In this document: one piece after another, positions 41,231-49,497 of the stretch
Layout: each line of letters starts with the position of its first letter
How positions within the stretch are numbered: position 1 is the first letter of the stretch
Assembly (NCBI GenBank): GCA_045047085.1
Contig: JASFYT010000025.1
Location: 1-64,000 of the forward strand
DNA from: GCA-2401155 sp045047085
Lineage (GTDB): Bacteria; Pseudomonadota; Alphaproteobacteria; Rhizobiales; Rhizobiaceae
DNA: 64,000 bases
Reading direction: 5' to 3'
Made by a program: the position numbers and the translations under genes
The notes under the pieces: model-generated
Database searches by the model: none
What the model was told of the DNA's origin: nothing
Seen by the model: the letters and a program-made list of their open reading frames with translations, nothing else

Positions 41231-41958
41231 TGGCAGCTTCAAAAAGCGGTGGCGGTAAAAATCCCGGCACCAGCAAACGCTCCAATGTTCGTACCATGCA
41301 TACCAAGGTGAAAACCGCCAAGGGCCGGAAGCTTTCTTCAACGCTTTGGCTTCAGCGCCAGTTGAATGATCCTTACGTGCAGCGTGCGAAGGTGGAAGGA
41401 TATGCTTCGCGTGCGGCCTATAAGATGATCGAGATGAATGAGCGCTATGACTTCGTCAAAAAGGGTAGCAGGGTGATTGATCTGGGTGCTGCACCGGGTG
41501 GCTGGAGCCAGGTCTGCGTGCAACTAACTGAGTCTGATCCGGATAACATCAAGGTTGTTGGTATTGATTATCTGGAGATGATCCAAATACCGGGTGCAAC
41601 TATTTTGGAGAAGGACTTTCTCGATGATGATGCACCGGATATGCTGCTTGAGGCGTTAGGTGGAAAGCCGGATGTGGTGCTTTCTGATATGGCTGCTCCC
41701 ACAACCGGTCATCGGAAAACTGACCATATTCGTACCATGCATCTGGTGGAAGTGGCGCTAGATTTTGCGCTTCAGGTACTGAAACCGGGCGGGCACTTTT
41801 TATCGAAAACATTTCAGGGCGGGACGGAGGCCCATCTGTTGAAGCAGCTGAAACATAATTTTAAATCCGTTCATCACGTTAAGCCACCGGCCTCCAGAGC
41901 GGACTCGGTGGAGCTCTATTTGTTGGCCAAGGGGTTTAAGGGTGCCAAACAGGAATAG
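41230..41958 (+). CDS. rlmE: 23S rRNA (uridine-2'-O) methyltransferase RlmE (FtsJ)
   Basis: A 242-aa SAM-dependent methyltransferase acting on U2552 of 23S rRNA. The SAM loop IDLGAAPGGWSQV, the catalytic K-D-K-E tetrad members (Lys in ASRAAYKMIE, Asp in LSDMAAPTTGH, Lys in FLSKTFQG, Glu in SVELYLLAKG) are present. The N-terminal 35 residues are a basic tail (AASKSGGGKNPGTSKRSNV). GGAGAAACAT precedes the ATG. It is translationally coupled to the ppx-like gene upstream by a TAATG overlap. Confidence 0.95.
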   Translation: MAASKSGGGKNPGTSKRSNVRTMHTKVKTAKGRKLSSTLWLQRQLNDPYVQRAKVEGYASRAAYKMIEMNERYDFVKKGSRVIDLGAAPGGWSQVCVQLTESDPDNIKVVGIDYLEMIQIPGATILEKDFLDDDAPDMLLEALGGKPDVVLSDMAAPTTGHRKTDHIRTMHLVEVALDFALQVLKPGGHFLSKTFQGGTEAHLLKQLKHNFKSVHHVKPPASRADSVELYLLAKGFKGAKQE

Positions 41959-42088
41959 AATTCTATTTTCCGAACCTGACAGGGTAACTTGTTGCCTAGC
42001 GTCTTGAATGTTTAAATGTTCATCCCAACCATTTACATGCAAGATTTCGTAATCTTGAGCAGTTGAATATTGTTTGAGGAATTTTGCG

Positions 42089-43189
42089 ATGGATGCGGTC
42101 AATTCATATCTTGATGTTTTGCGCGAAAGTTATGACACCAGAATTTTGGTGGCTTTCGCAGCATTTGCGATTGGTATTGCATTTGGCGCAATTGCCGAAG
42201 CCAGTCAGTTTTGCTTGCGTGCTGCTGTGAGCGAATGGAATTCTGAAAAACCCACTACTGGCAGTTTACGCACTGTGCAATATTTGAGTGCAATTCTAGC
42301 CAGTGTCATCGGTGTGCAATTTTTACAGTTTTCCGGTGTGATTGATTTGACGGAATCACTTTATTGGAGCGCGCCAATCAGGCCTGTTGCGCTGGTTGTT
42401 GGAGGTGTTGCATTCGGTATTGGCATGGTGCTTGCCGGGGGTTGCATTAGCCGGATTCTAGTACTTGGGTTTAGTGGTAATATCCGTTCATTGTTTACAA
42501 TAATCATTGCAGCGATAGCGGCCTATGCAACCTTACGGGGAATTTTGTCCTATCCGCGTATCCTGCTGGAACACATGATGGCGAGCCAAGGGGGCGCGGG
42601 TGTTCTCATTGCGGATAATGCTCACCTTTGGGCATTTGCTGCGGCAATTGCTCTGATTGGTGCGTTGGTTGTGCTCGTTCGCAAGTCTGGTTCAATCAAA
42701 GGCATTGCCAGCGGTCTTGGCGTTGGTGCATTGGTTATTTTTGGTTGGTTGGCCACGGGAATTGTCGGGGCTGATGAATTTGAACCGACCGCGCTGACAT
42801 CGCTCAGCATGGTTTCGCCTTTGGCTGAGAGCCTGCAATTTTCAATGATCTATACGGGTGACGAAGTTCGTTTTCCGATTGCATTGATCGGTGGTATTTT
42901 GCTCGGCGCGTTGGTTAGTTCTGTAATTGGTGGTCGTTTTAAGTTGAGCGGCTTTACCAGCGAGGCGGCACCGCTTCGCTATGGACTGGGTGGATTAATG
43001 ATGGGGTTTGGTGGCGTGACAGCGCTTGGCTGTTCGGTTGGTCAAGGGGTAAGCGGCATTGGCACTTTATCTCTGTCTTCATTTATTGCGTTTGCCGCGA
43101 TCATCGGAGGTGCTGTCATTGCCATGCGCGTGCTGAACAGAAAACCTCTGATGCAAGCACCACCCATGGCAACACAGGCTGCGGAATAA
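42089..43189 (+). CDS. YeeE/YedE-family (sulfur transport) membrane protein
   Basis: A 366-aa integral membrane protein with two YeeE/YedE halves: the first around ASQFCLRAAV and GMVLAGGCISRILVLGFSGN, the second around GFTSEAAPLRYGLGGLMMGFGGVTALGCSVGQGVSG. The conserved Cys in FCLR, GGCIS and GCSVGQG are those proposed to relay thiosulfate or persulfide sulfur in TsuA relatives. The start at 42089 has TGAGGA eight bases upstream. It heads a likely sulfur-redox group with cytochrome c, a thioredoxin-like protein and CcdA. It is convergent with the cytochrome gene. Confidence 0.87.
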   Translation: MDAVNSYLDVLRESYDTRILVAFAAFAIGIAFGAIAEASQFCLRAAVSEWNSEKPTTGSLRTVQYLSAILASVIGVQFLQFSGVIDLTESLYWSAPIRPVALVVGGVAFGIGMVLAGGCISRILVLGFSGNIRSLFTIIIAAIAAYATLRGILSYPRILLEHMMASQGGAGVLIADNAHLWAFAAAIALIGALVVLVRKSGSIKGIASGLGVGALVIFGWLATGIVGADEFEPTALTSLSMVSPLAESLQFSMIYTGDEVRFPIALIGGILLGALVSSVIGGRFKLSGFTSEAAPLRYGLGGLMMGFGGVTALGCSVGQGVSGIGTLSLSSFIAFAAIIGGAVIAMRVLNRKPLMQAPPMATQAAE

Positions 43190-43214
43190 AATTAATACGC
43201 GTTAAGCCTCAATG

Positions 43215-43628
43215 CTATTCGGCTGGTTTGTAGTCCGGGCTGTACTGGAGAAGATATGCCAGCAGGTTTTCGCGCTGTTTCTCTTTTTTTATGCCAGCAA
43301 ATGCCATTTTGGTTTTCTTGATGTATTTCTTTGGCTTCGTGAGGAAATCGCTAAGGGTTTCTGCATTCCAGACTAGGCCTTCTTCACCTTTTTTCTTCAT
43401 TGCCTTGGAATATTTGGAGGCGTAGTCTGCACTGGCTCCAGCAGTTGCGCCAAAAACATTATTGAGGACCGGGCCCAGTTTGATTTTTGCACCTTCGCCA
43501 ACAGTGTGGCAGGCCCGACATTTTTTGAAAATCTTTTCGCCCTTTTTAATATCCCCTTCGGCGAAGGCAGGAGAGGCTGCGAGAGTAAGGAGTGCTGCCA
43601 ATGTGAATTGTACCATATGTTTTGCCAT
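43215..43628 (-). CDS. Class I cytochrome c
   Basis: A 137-aa periplasmic c-type cytochrome with a signal peptide (MAKHMVQFTLAALLTLAASPAFA), heme-binding CRACH in KIFKKCRACHTVGEGAK and a distal Met in KKTKMAFAGIKKEKQR. It is Lys-rich, as in c550/c2 electron carriers. The start at 43628 has GGAG upstream. It is convergent with the YeeE gene and 77 bases beyond is a thioredoxin-like gene on the same strand. Confidence 0.92.
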   Translation of the reverse strand: MAKHMVQFTLAALLTLAASPAFAEGDIKKGEKIFKKCRACHTVGEGAKIKLGPVLNNVFGATAGASADYASKYSKAMKKKGEEGLVWNAETLSDFLTKPKKYIKKTKMAFAGIKKEKQRENLLAYLLQYSPDYKPAE

Positions 43629-43744
43629 TTTATGGGCTCCAAATTTTTGAAAAATGTACTTGCTCATTTGATATTGTTCGTATGGCGCTAATGCAATTTA
43701 TTTGTAGTAAGAAGTCGAATATGCCGCGATGCTTGACGTTAAGC

Positions 43745-44149
43745 TTAACTTTGAGTTTGTGCCTCAGCGGGAAGTTTTTTCAACATCTCATCGAGCAGAC
43801 CCCAGAAAAAATCTTCGCTGGTATAGCCACGCATGCGTCCGATTTCTTTACCCTCATGCATCAATACAAAGGTCGGTGTGAAACGTCCCTTTGACAGGTC
43901 TTTTAAATCCTCAGGTAAAGGATCGTGGATGTTGATTACGCGCAGGGGGGCAATTTTTGATTCTGTGGTTTTTGGATAAATCGGTCCGATTTCCTTTTTC
44001 CAGCGTTCACACCACGCGCAATACTCCTGTTCGAGCATGATGAGTTCAGCGGCGTGGCTCTGGCCGGTTTGAAAACCTGAAAGGCTAAAAAATGCCAGCA
44101 TTACCACAATGGTAGGGGCAGTAAAATAGCTTTTGATTGCTTTGATCAT
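43745..44149 (-). CDS. Periplasmic thioredoxin-like protein (SoxW type)
   Basis: A small (about 134-aa) exported thioredoxin-fold protein. The N-terminus (MIKAIKSYFTAPTIVVMLAFFSLSGF) is a signal peptide or anchor, and YCAWCERWKKE is the redox CxxC helix, followed by IDPxPxxL and FTPTFVLMHEGKEIGRMRGY. The ATG at 44149 is chosen; 44179 is also possible. It is divergent from ccdA, the usual electron supplier for such thioredoxins, which supports a thiol-redox role in the periplasm, perhaps in cytochrome or sulfur chemistry. Confidence 0.85.
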   Translation of the reverse strand: MIKAIKSYFTAPTIVVMLAFFSLSGFQTGQSHAAELIMLEQEYCAWCERWKKEIGPIYPKTTESKIAPLRVINIHDPLPEDLKDLSKGRFTPTFVLMHEGKEIGRMRGYTSEDFFWGLLDEMLKKLPAEAQTQS

Positions 44150-44284
44150 GGTCTGATTTCCCAGCTTTTTAGAACTCATATGTTAACTTGTATATTATCA
44201 ACAGGCAATATGATCGAATTGGCTTGCCAAATATATAGCAATTTACGAATATATAAAATCACAATTTAGGAATCAAATAATCTC

Positions 44285-45022
44285 ATGGGTCTGGACGTAT
44301 CATATATTGCCGTATTTTTGGCCGGGTTGATCTCATTCATTTCCCCCTGCGTATTGCCGATTGTACCACCGTATCTTTGCTTTTTAGCGGGAATGTCCAT
44401 GGAAGAACTCGCCAAAAGCAGAGAGAATTCCGACGCCTATAAAAAGGTTGTTGCGGCTTCAATTGCTTTTGTTCTCGGATTTGCCACCGTGTTTGTGGCT
44501 CTGGGGGCCAGCGCATCTTTTGTTGGCGGCTTTGTGGTGAAGCACCTTGATACGCTTAGTGTAGTTGCCGGCGTTATTATCATCATTCTTGGGTTGCATT
44601 TTCTTGGCGTATTCAAGATCGCTCTGCTTTACCGTGAAGCGCGGGTGCATGTGGAGCGCAAACCGGCGGGCTTACTTGGCGCTTATGTTGTCGGGCTTGC
44701 GTTTGCCTTTGGCTGGACACCGTGTGTCGGGCCTGTACTCGCGGCAGTATTGTTTGCTGCAGGGGCGGAAGAGTCCGCTTTGCGCGGGGCGTTTATGCTC
44801 TTTATCTATGCATTGGGAATTGGAATTCCCTTCATATTGGCGTCGTTTTTTGTAGCGCCATTCATGGGCATGATGAGACGCTTTTCGAAGCATTTAGGCA
44901 AAGTTGAAAAAATAATGGGTGCCATGTTGGTACTAACCGGCATTCTGTTTGTTACCGGCAAAATGAGCGTGTTGTCCTATCTGCTGTTGGAAACCTTTCC
45001 GAGCTTGGGAACAATCGGATGA
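44285..45022 (+). CDS. ccdA: Cytochrome c biogenesis/thiol transporter CcdA
   Basis: Six-helix membrane protein of 245 aa that carries reducing equivalents from cytoplasmic thioredoxin to the periplasm. The conserved Cys in SFISPCVLPIVPPYLCFLAG and in GWTPCVGPVLAAVLF are present, and both P-C-V motifs are in the first and fourth helices. It is divergent from the thioredoxin-like gene. It can serve cytochrome c maturation and SoxW-type enzymes. Confidence 0.93.
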   Translation: MGLDVSYIAVFLAGLISFISPCVLPIVPPYLCFLAGMSMEELAKSRENSDAYKKVVAASIAFVLGFATVFVALGASASFVGGFVVKHLDTLSVVAGVIIIILGLHFLGVFKIALLYREARVHVERKPAGLLGAYVVGLAFAFGWTPCVGPVLAAVLFAAGAEESALRGAFMLFIYALGIGIPFILASFFVAPFMGMMRRFSKHLGKVEKIMGAMLVLTGILFVTGKMSVLSYLLLETFPSLGTIG

Positions 45023-45230
45023 AGAGTATTTCCCGGCGCACTTGTTTCATCACGAGAGCCTGATTATCGCTTTGTTGGCCATTCCAATACGTTTTCCCCT
45101 TCTGACTTGTGATGATTGGTGGAAATCTGTTTGCTTAGAGGGGGCATTGCACTAGAGTTTACAAGATATTTTCTTTGGGGGTTGCGTAAATGTGATTCGA
45201 AATCACTCAATGAAACAAGGAATTTCGAGT

Positions 45231-47039
45231 GTGAAGTCTGTGAGTGTCGAGCGGCTGGCAATTGCTGTAATTTTGTTTGTCGCGATAGCTTTGTCCTGTT
45301 TAGTGCTGTTTTCGGGTGTTTTTTGGCAAATCACCGAAACCGGATTTAAGGTTATGGTCCTGATTGGGGTTGCAAGCATGGCGTTTTGCGCAATCGGCTT
45401 GTTCTGGATGCAAAAGCGGAATAATGAAGCTGATTTTGAGGGGGAACGCTATACACCACAACTCCCTGCCAGACCTTACATGGAACAAACCGCTGCGCCT
45501 TATGATGAACTGCCTGCGGAACCATATGTAGACCAGCCAGCTACCTCCCCCACAGAACCATCTGTAGAGCTTGAAACCGTACAGCCAGATGAAACGTATT
45601 CTCGTCCGCCCATACCTGCTGAAATCATCGGGCCTGCTGAAATCATCGGGCCTGCTGAAATCATCGGGCCGGCTGATATCACCGGGGATGTCGAAGCATT
45701 CCAACTCAAATTTACCGATCCTCTGACGGGATTGGGAAACCGGGAGCGCATTGCTGATAAATTTGAAAGACTGATGAATACTGCAGCGGATGATGAATCT
45801 GGTGAAACCAGTGAAGGCATTCAATTTGCCATCGGTTTGCTGGATCTTAATGGCATGAAGTTGATCAATGATATGTTTGGCCGTGCTGGTGGAGATGCAA
45901 TATTGAAACAATGTGCCCTGCGGCTCTCCAATGCAGTCGGGGAGCAGGGGCTTGTGACGCGTTTGCACGGAGATGAATTTGCATTCATTTTCTCCGACAT
46001 CATAAGTGAAGATGAAGTTGAGGAGAAAGCGAACGTCATGCTTGAGGTTTTGCAGGCTCCTTATGACCTTGATGGTCGCTCTGTGAGACTTTCAGGTTCC
46101 TTCGGGGTTGGTATTGTTCCTCAAGTGGGGAAAAAATTTGAGACGGTAAACGATAACCTTGCCAGTGCGCTCGATCATTCAAAACGCTCCGGACGAGGGC
46201 GTGTTACGGTTTATTCACAAGAGCTGGTTCAGAAAAATTTGAATGACGCAAAGCTTGAACAGGCTTTGCGCCGGGCAATTGATAATTCGGAAGTATTGCC
46301 TCATTTTCAACCGATCATTTCTCTGCAAGATGGGTCTCTTCTCGGATTTGAAGCGTTAGCGCGTTGGCATGATGTTGAATTAGGCTCCGTTTCTCCGGTG
46401 GAATTCATTCCAATAGCTGAAAAGCGTGGGATGATTGCGCCATTGACGGAAAGTTTGCTGAGGCAAGCTGCAAGTGCTGCTGTGCTTTGGCCTGAAGAAT
46501 TGTTTCTATCGTTCAATTTGTCCAGTGTGCAATTGGTAGATACTGGTACTGCTGCAATGATACTCTCTATCATCAAGGGCATTGGGCTTGACCCAACGCG
46601 CATTGAAATGGAGGTGACGGAAACTGCCATGATGAGTGATCCGGAAACCGCTGCCATGGTGCTTGCTGATTTGAATAGGGCAGGTGTGCGTATTTCAATG
46701 GATGACTTTGGCACTGGCCAATCAAGTCTTGGGCGCTTGCGCGAACTAAATCTTGATAAGGTGAAAATCGACAGAGCCTTTATCAAACCAATTAATGAGG
46801 ATAAAGCCGCTGAGCATATTGTGCGTGCTGTTCTGGAGTTATGCAGGGGGCTTGAGTTGACGGTTGTCGCTGAGGGCATTGAAACATTGCCTCAGGCTGA
46901 ACTTCTTAAACGAATCGGTTGTCATGCGGGGCAAGGATTTTTGTTTGGCAGGCCGCAAAACGAGCGCAGAACACTCGCTTATATACGTGAATATATGGGT
47001 GATTCTACATTGGGATCTGAGCGGCAGATTGCTGGTTAG
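45231..47039 (+). CDS. Membrane GGDEF-EAL cyclic-di-GMP protein
   Basis: A 602-aa protein. Two transmembrane segments lie at about 8-30 and 38-60, then a linker with PAEIIG repeats, then GGDEF (about 165-325) and EAL (about 335-590) domains. The GGDEF site reads HGDEF, a variant whose activity is uncertain. The EAL catalytic set looks complete: FEALARW, FNLSSVQL, EVTETAMM, MDDFGTGQSS, KIDRAFI, VAEGIE and GQGFLFGRP, so phosphodiesterase activity is likely. Start at GTG 45231 with AAGGA upstream; ATG 45210 or GTG 45192 are alternatives. Confidence 0.88.
   Translation: MKSVSVERLAIAVILFVAIALSCLVLFSGVFWQITETGFKVMVLIGVASMAFCAIGLFWMQKRNNEADFEGERYTPQLPARPYMEQTAAPYDELPAEPYVDQPATSPTEPSVELETVQPDETYSRPPIPAEIIGPAEIIGPAEIIGPADITGDVEAFQLKFTDPLTGLGNRERIADKFERLMNTAADDESGETSEGIQFAIGLLDLNGMKLINDMFGRAGGDAILKQCALRLSNAVGEQGLVTRLHGDEFAFIFSDIISEDEVEEKANVMLEVLQAPYDLDGRSVRLSGSFGVGIVPQVGKKFETVNDNLASALDHSKRSGRGRVTVYSQELVQKNLNDAKLEQALRRAIDNSEVLPHFQPIISLQDGSLLGFEALARWHDVELGSVSPVEFIPIAEKRGMIAPLTESLLRQAASAAVLWPEELFLSFNLSSVQLVDTGTAAMILSIIKGIGLDPTRIEMEVTETAMMSDPETAAMVLADLNRAGVRISMDDFGTGQSSLGRLRELNLDKVKIDRAFIKPINEDKAAEHIVRAVLELCRGLELTVVAEGIETLPQAELLKRIGCHAGQGFLFGRPQNERRTLAYIREYMGDSTLGSERQIAG
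45615..45686 (+). repeat. 18-bp tandem repeat inside the GGDEF-EAL gene
   Basis: Three identical 18-base units (45615-45632, 45633-45650, 45651-45668) and a fourth degenerate unit encode PAEIIG three times, then PADITG. They sit in the linker between membrane segments and the GGDEF domain and would vary linker length in steps of six residues. Confidence 0.9.
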
Positions 47040-47228
47040 GTTGTGATTCGATAATGAGAGTCGATATGGATTCTCATCCAAGATGTAAATCCACTTTAAC
47101 CCGTGATATCATTGGATTTCTTTGCGGTTTCAACGCTGCTTCGTCGCCGTTTTTAATTTCATGACCAAAAATTCTTGAAGCTTAAAACAAGATATCATGA
47201 GGAGTATTCATTATCGTATTTTTTTCTG

Positions 47229-47250
47229 TTAACCATTGATTAACTATAAT
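47229..47250 (+). promoter_or_regulatory. CtrA-type box with consensus -10
   Basis: TTAA-CCATTGA-TTAAC (47229-47244) is an exact TTAA-N7-TTAAC CtrA box. One base later is TATAAT at 47245-47250, a perfect -10. The -35 would be weak (47222-47227), so the box probably controls the promoter: activation, or repression by covering it. It would start RNA near 47257. Confidence 0.6.
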
Positions 47251-47256
47251 CACCCA

Positions 47257-47524
47257 TTAATACTTTCAGGGACTTATTTGGGAAGTCTCGGGTGTGGTCA
47301 GCAGAAACAGGCATATAGGTCGAAGCAGTTTTACAGATCCTTATTGTATGCCGTTCACAAAATCACAACGATATCCCATGATTGGGAAAGTGGATCGCTC
47401 GAACTCTTCGAGTTGATGCTTAGATATTTCGTCGATGCTCCTTTGTTGGGGGACTATCGACGTAGTCACTTCGGTGACAAATAATGGGGTCGCGTGTGGG
47501 TTCGCGACCCCATTAGCTTTTTTA
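47257..47524 (+). ncRNA. Candidate CtrA-controlled short RNA (or small-protein mRNA)
   Basis: A roughly 268-base transcript is bounded by the CtrA-box promoter and a strong intrinsic terminator, with no family-recognised gene. Small internal hairpins occur, for example GTCACTTCGGTGAC near 47465. An open frame of about 82 codons (47236-47484) exists but its upstream TTG lies before the predicted RNA start; a TTG near 47279 has AGGGA upstream, so a small protein of about 68 aa remains possible. Noncoding versus coding cannot be settled here. Confidence 0.35.
47483..47523 (+). terminator. Strong intrinsic terminator
   Basis: AATGGGGTCGCG (47483-47494) and CGCGACCCCATT (47503-47514) form a perfect 12-bp stem with an 8-base loop, followed by AGCTTTTTT. 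It points rightward, so a plus-strand transcript must end here. Confidence 0.92.
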
Positions 47525-47691
47525 AATACTAGGGTGCATTTTACGTACATTTGATATGAGAACCGGCTACCTGCTTTCCAGATTGCGCACTAAAGGGTCT
47601 TAATTATTATCAATTACGCTGTGGAGAAATTCAAAAGTCCTTGCCATAGGCATTGAGGGTTTTACAAAATGGTTCTGGAACGGAGATCATT

Positions 47692-48276
47692 TTGGCAAAA
47701 TTATATTTCAGCTATTCGGCGATGAATGCCGGTAAATCCACATTATTGCTTCAGGCTTCTTACAACTATCGAGAGCGGGGAATGGAAACCCTTTTACTGA
47801 TTTCTGCGATTGAAAACAGGACCAGGCAAGGAGAAATTACCTCACGTATTGGTCTTCATCAGACCGCTGATATTTTTAGTAATGAAGATGACATTTACGA
47901 ATTTATTCGGACCCGTATTGAGGGCAAGAAGACGGCCTGTATTTTCATTGATGAAGCTCAGTGGATGAGCGGTGACCAAATCTGGCAACTGGCCAAGGTG
48001 GTAGATGAACTAAATATTCCAATTATGTGCTATGGTTTGCGTACTGATTTTCAGGGAAAAACCTTTCCAGGTAGTGCGGGTTTGTTGGCGATTGCTGACG
48101 AAATTCGTGAGGTGCGCACCATATGTTGGTGCGGCAGTAAGGCGACCATGGTTGTGCGTCTTGATGGGGATGGCAAGCCTTTGGAAGAAGGGGAGCAGAT
48201 ATTTGTTGGTGGCAACGAATCCTACGTATCGCTTTGCCGAAAACACTGGAGCAGAAGAGATTTGGGAAAATCTTAG
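47692..48276 (+). CDS. tdk: Thymidine kinase
   Basis: Salvage enzyme of 194 aa phosphorylating thymidine with ATP. P-loop SAMNAGKSTLLLQ, DEAQ motif FIDEAQWM, lasso region and the zinc Cys (CWCGSKA, CRKHW) are all present. The start is TTG at 47692, giving MAKLYFSYSAMNAGKS with CGGAG seven bases upstream; the ATG-type start at 47653 adds an unsupported leader. It is monocistronic and precedes the five-gene AAA operon. Confidence 0.95.
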   Translation: MAKLYFSYSAMNAGKSTLLLQASYNYRERGMETLLLISAIENRTRQGEITSRIGLHQTADIFSNEDDIYEFIRTRIEGKKTACIFIDEAQWMSGDQIWQLAKVVDELNIPIMCYGLRTDFQGKTFPGSAGLLAIADEIREVRTICWCGSKATMVVRLDGDGKPLEEGEQIFVGGNESYVSLCRKHWSRRDLGKS

Positions 48277-48390
48277 TTGAACAGCGAACAAACGGTAAAA
48301 ATGAACCTTTGTGCTTCAAAAACGGGGCGAGAACACCTATGTTAAGCGAGATTAATTGATTTACTTGGGGTGAAACGGGAGATTTTATTC

Positions 48391-49476
48391 GTGGCAACAT
48401 TGCAGAATTTGGATTCAGAAATTGAGAAAACCCGCGCTACCGTCGAAGATATGCGCGCCAAGTTGGAACAAAGCGGAAAGGTATTGGAGGAATTTGCTAA
48501 ATCGGACACGATTGGGGACGCAGATTTTGATATTGAAAATGCCCGCATTCAGGATGTTTTGAAGCAACAAACGGTGATGGAAGGCAATATTGCCGACCTG
48601 ATTATCGGGCTTGAAGATGCTACCAATGTTTTCGGTGCTGAATTTGAAAGCATGAAAAGCTATTCTGGCTGGGAAAAATTTGTCGGAATTTTCTCCAAAC
48701 AGAAAATGCAACGCCTGCGTTCCGACCGGGTGCGCAATATGTCTTTGGCAGGAAATTTGCAGGAATTGCTGTCGAAATCCGATAGTATTGTAGGTATATT
48801 GAAGGCGCAAAAAGATACACTGGATACGCGTTATGCGGCGTCCGAAAGTAGTTTGCGCGAAGTTATCGGGCGCAATCAAAATACCATGACCGAGCTTGAA
48901 GCCGTTCAGGCGCGTATTGAAGAATTAAATCCGATGTTGCTCGATATAGAAAATCAAATATCGGCCTCGACTGACAAAAAAACCAGAACCGACCTGGAAT
49001 CCAAACGTTCCGAGCTTGCAACAGAATATAATCAGCAACAGGCCAAGGAACAGGAATTGCTAGCGGAAAGCCAGACGCTGGAACGTTATACTTCCATGTT
49101 TCAAACGTTCGTTGACAGTCTCAACAATCAGCTTGCAGCTCAACAAACACTGATCAACAAATTGACCATTGATACGGAACAGCGTGTTGTTCTCTATAAG
49201 GCTTTGGAAGACAGTTTGAAAACCGCTGCACAACAAGATGTTGCCCATAAAATCAATACGTTGGGCAATCAGGTTGATACAGCGGCTGAAACAACCATGG
49301 CCGGTATTGGCGCTGCAGCGCAGTCGCATATCGGTGATCTCCTGGAGATGCACGAGAAAAACATGGTCTCCACCAAGGATATTCAACGGCGCAAACAATT
49401 GGCTGATGAAGCCTTTGCACGGCGTTTTGAAGATGTGATGAAGAAGCATGATTCAGGCAATTATGTGCAGACATAA
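48391..49476 (+). CDS. Large coiled-coil protein, first gene of the AAA operon
   Basis: A 361-aa, almost wholly alpha-helical protein without Cys, signal peptide or membrane segment. Coiled-coil stretches occupy about residues 5-60, 125-220 and 225-260, with heptad-rich sequences such as ELEAVQARIEELNPML and RKQLADEAFARRFEDVMKK near the end. A faint resemblance to TelA-type 'toxic anion resistance' proteins can be argued but is weak. GTG at 48391 has GGGAG nine bases upstream. The next gene follows after 21 bases. Function unknown; it likely is a structural partner of the downstream ATPase. Confidence 0.75.
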   Translation: MATLQNLDSEIEKTRATVEDMRAKLEQSGKVLEEFAKSDTIGDADFDIENARIQDVLKQQTVMEGNIADLIIGLEDATNVFGAEFESMKSYSGWEKFVGIFSKQKMQRLRSDRVRNMSLAGNLQELLSKSDSIVGILKAQKDTLDTRYAASESSLREVIGRNQNTMTELEAVQARIEELNPMLLDIENQISASTDKKTRTDLESKRSELATEYNQQQAKEQELLAESQTLERYTSMFQTFVDSLNNQLAAQQTLINKLTIDTEQRVVLYKALEDSLKTAAQQDVAHKINTLGNQVDTAAETTMAGIGAAAQSHIGDLLEMHEKNMVSTKDIQRRKQLADEAFARRFEDVMKKHDSGNYVQT

Positions 49477-49497
49477 ATTGGCGTGCAGGGTGCCTGA

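Larger units (their letters stand above)
47040..47691. other. 652-base region between GGDEF-EAL and tdk genes
   Basis: No recognised protein gene. It contains the CtrA-type promoter (47229-47250), a possible short RNA to about 47524 and a strong terminator at 47483-47523. The remaining flanks (47040-47228 and 47526-47691) are AT-rich without clear signals. Confidence 0.5.

Noticed and set aside
45300..45968. 222-aa antisense frame with a repeated RPDDFS pattern
   Set aside because: The repeat is the antisense reading of the 18-base tandem repeat in the GGDEF-EAL linker; no other support.
47236..47484. 82-aa frame as a confident gene
   Set aside because: Its TTG start precedes the predicted RNA start and no family is recognised; kept only as an alternative reading of the candidate RNA.
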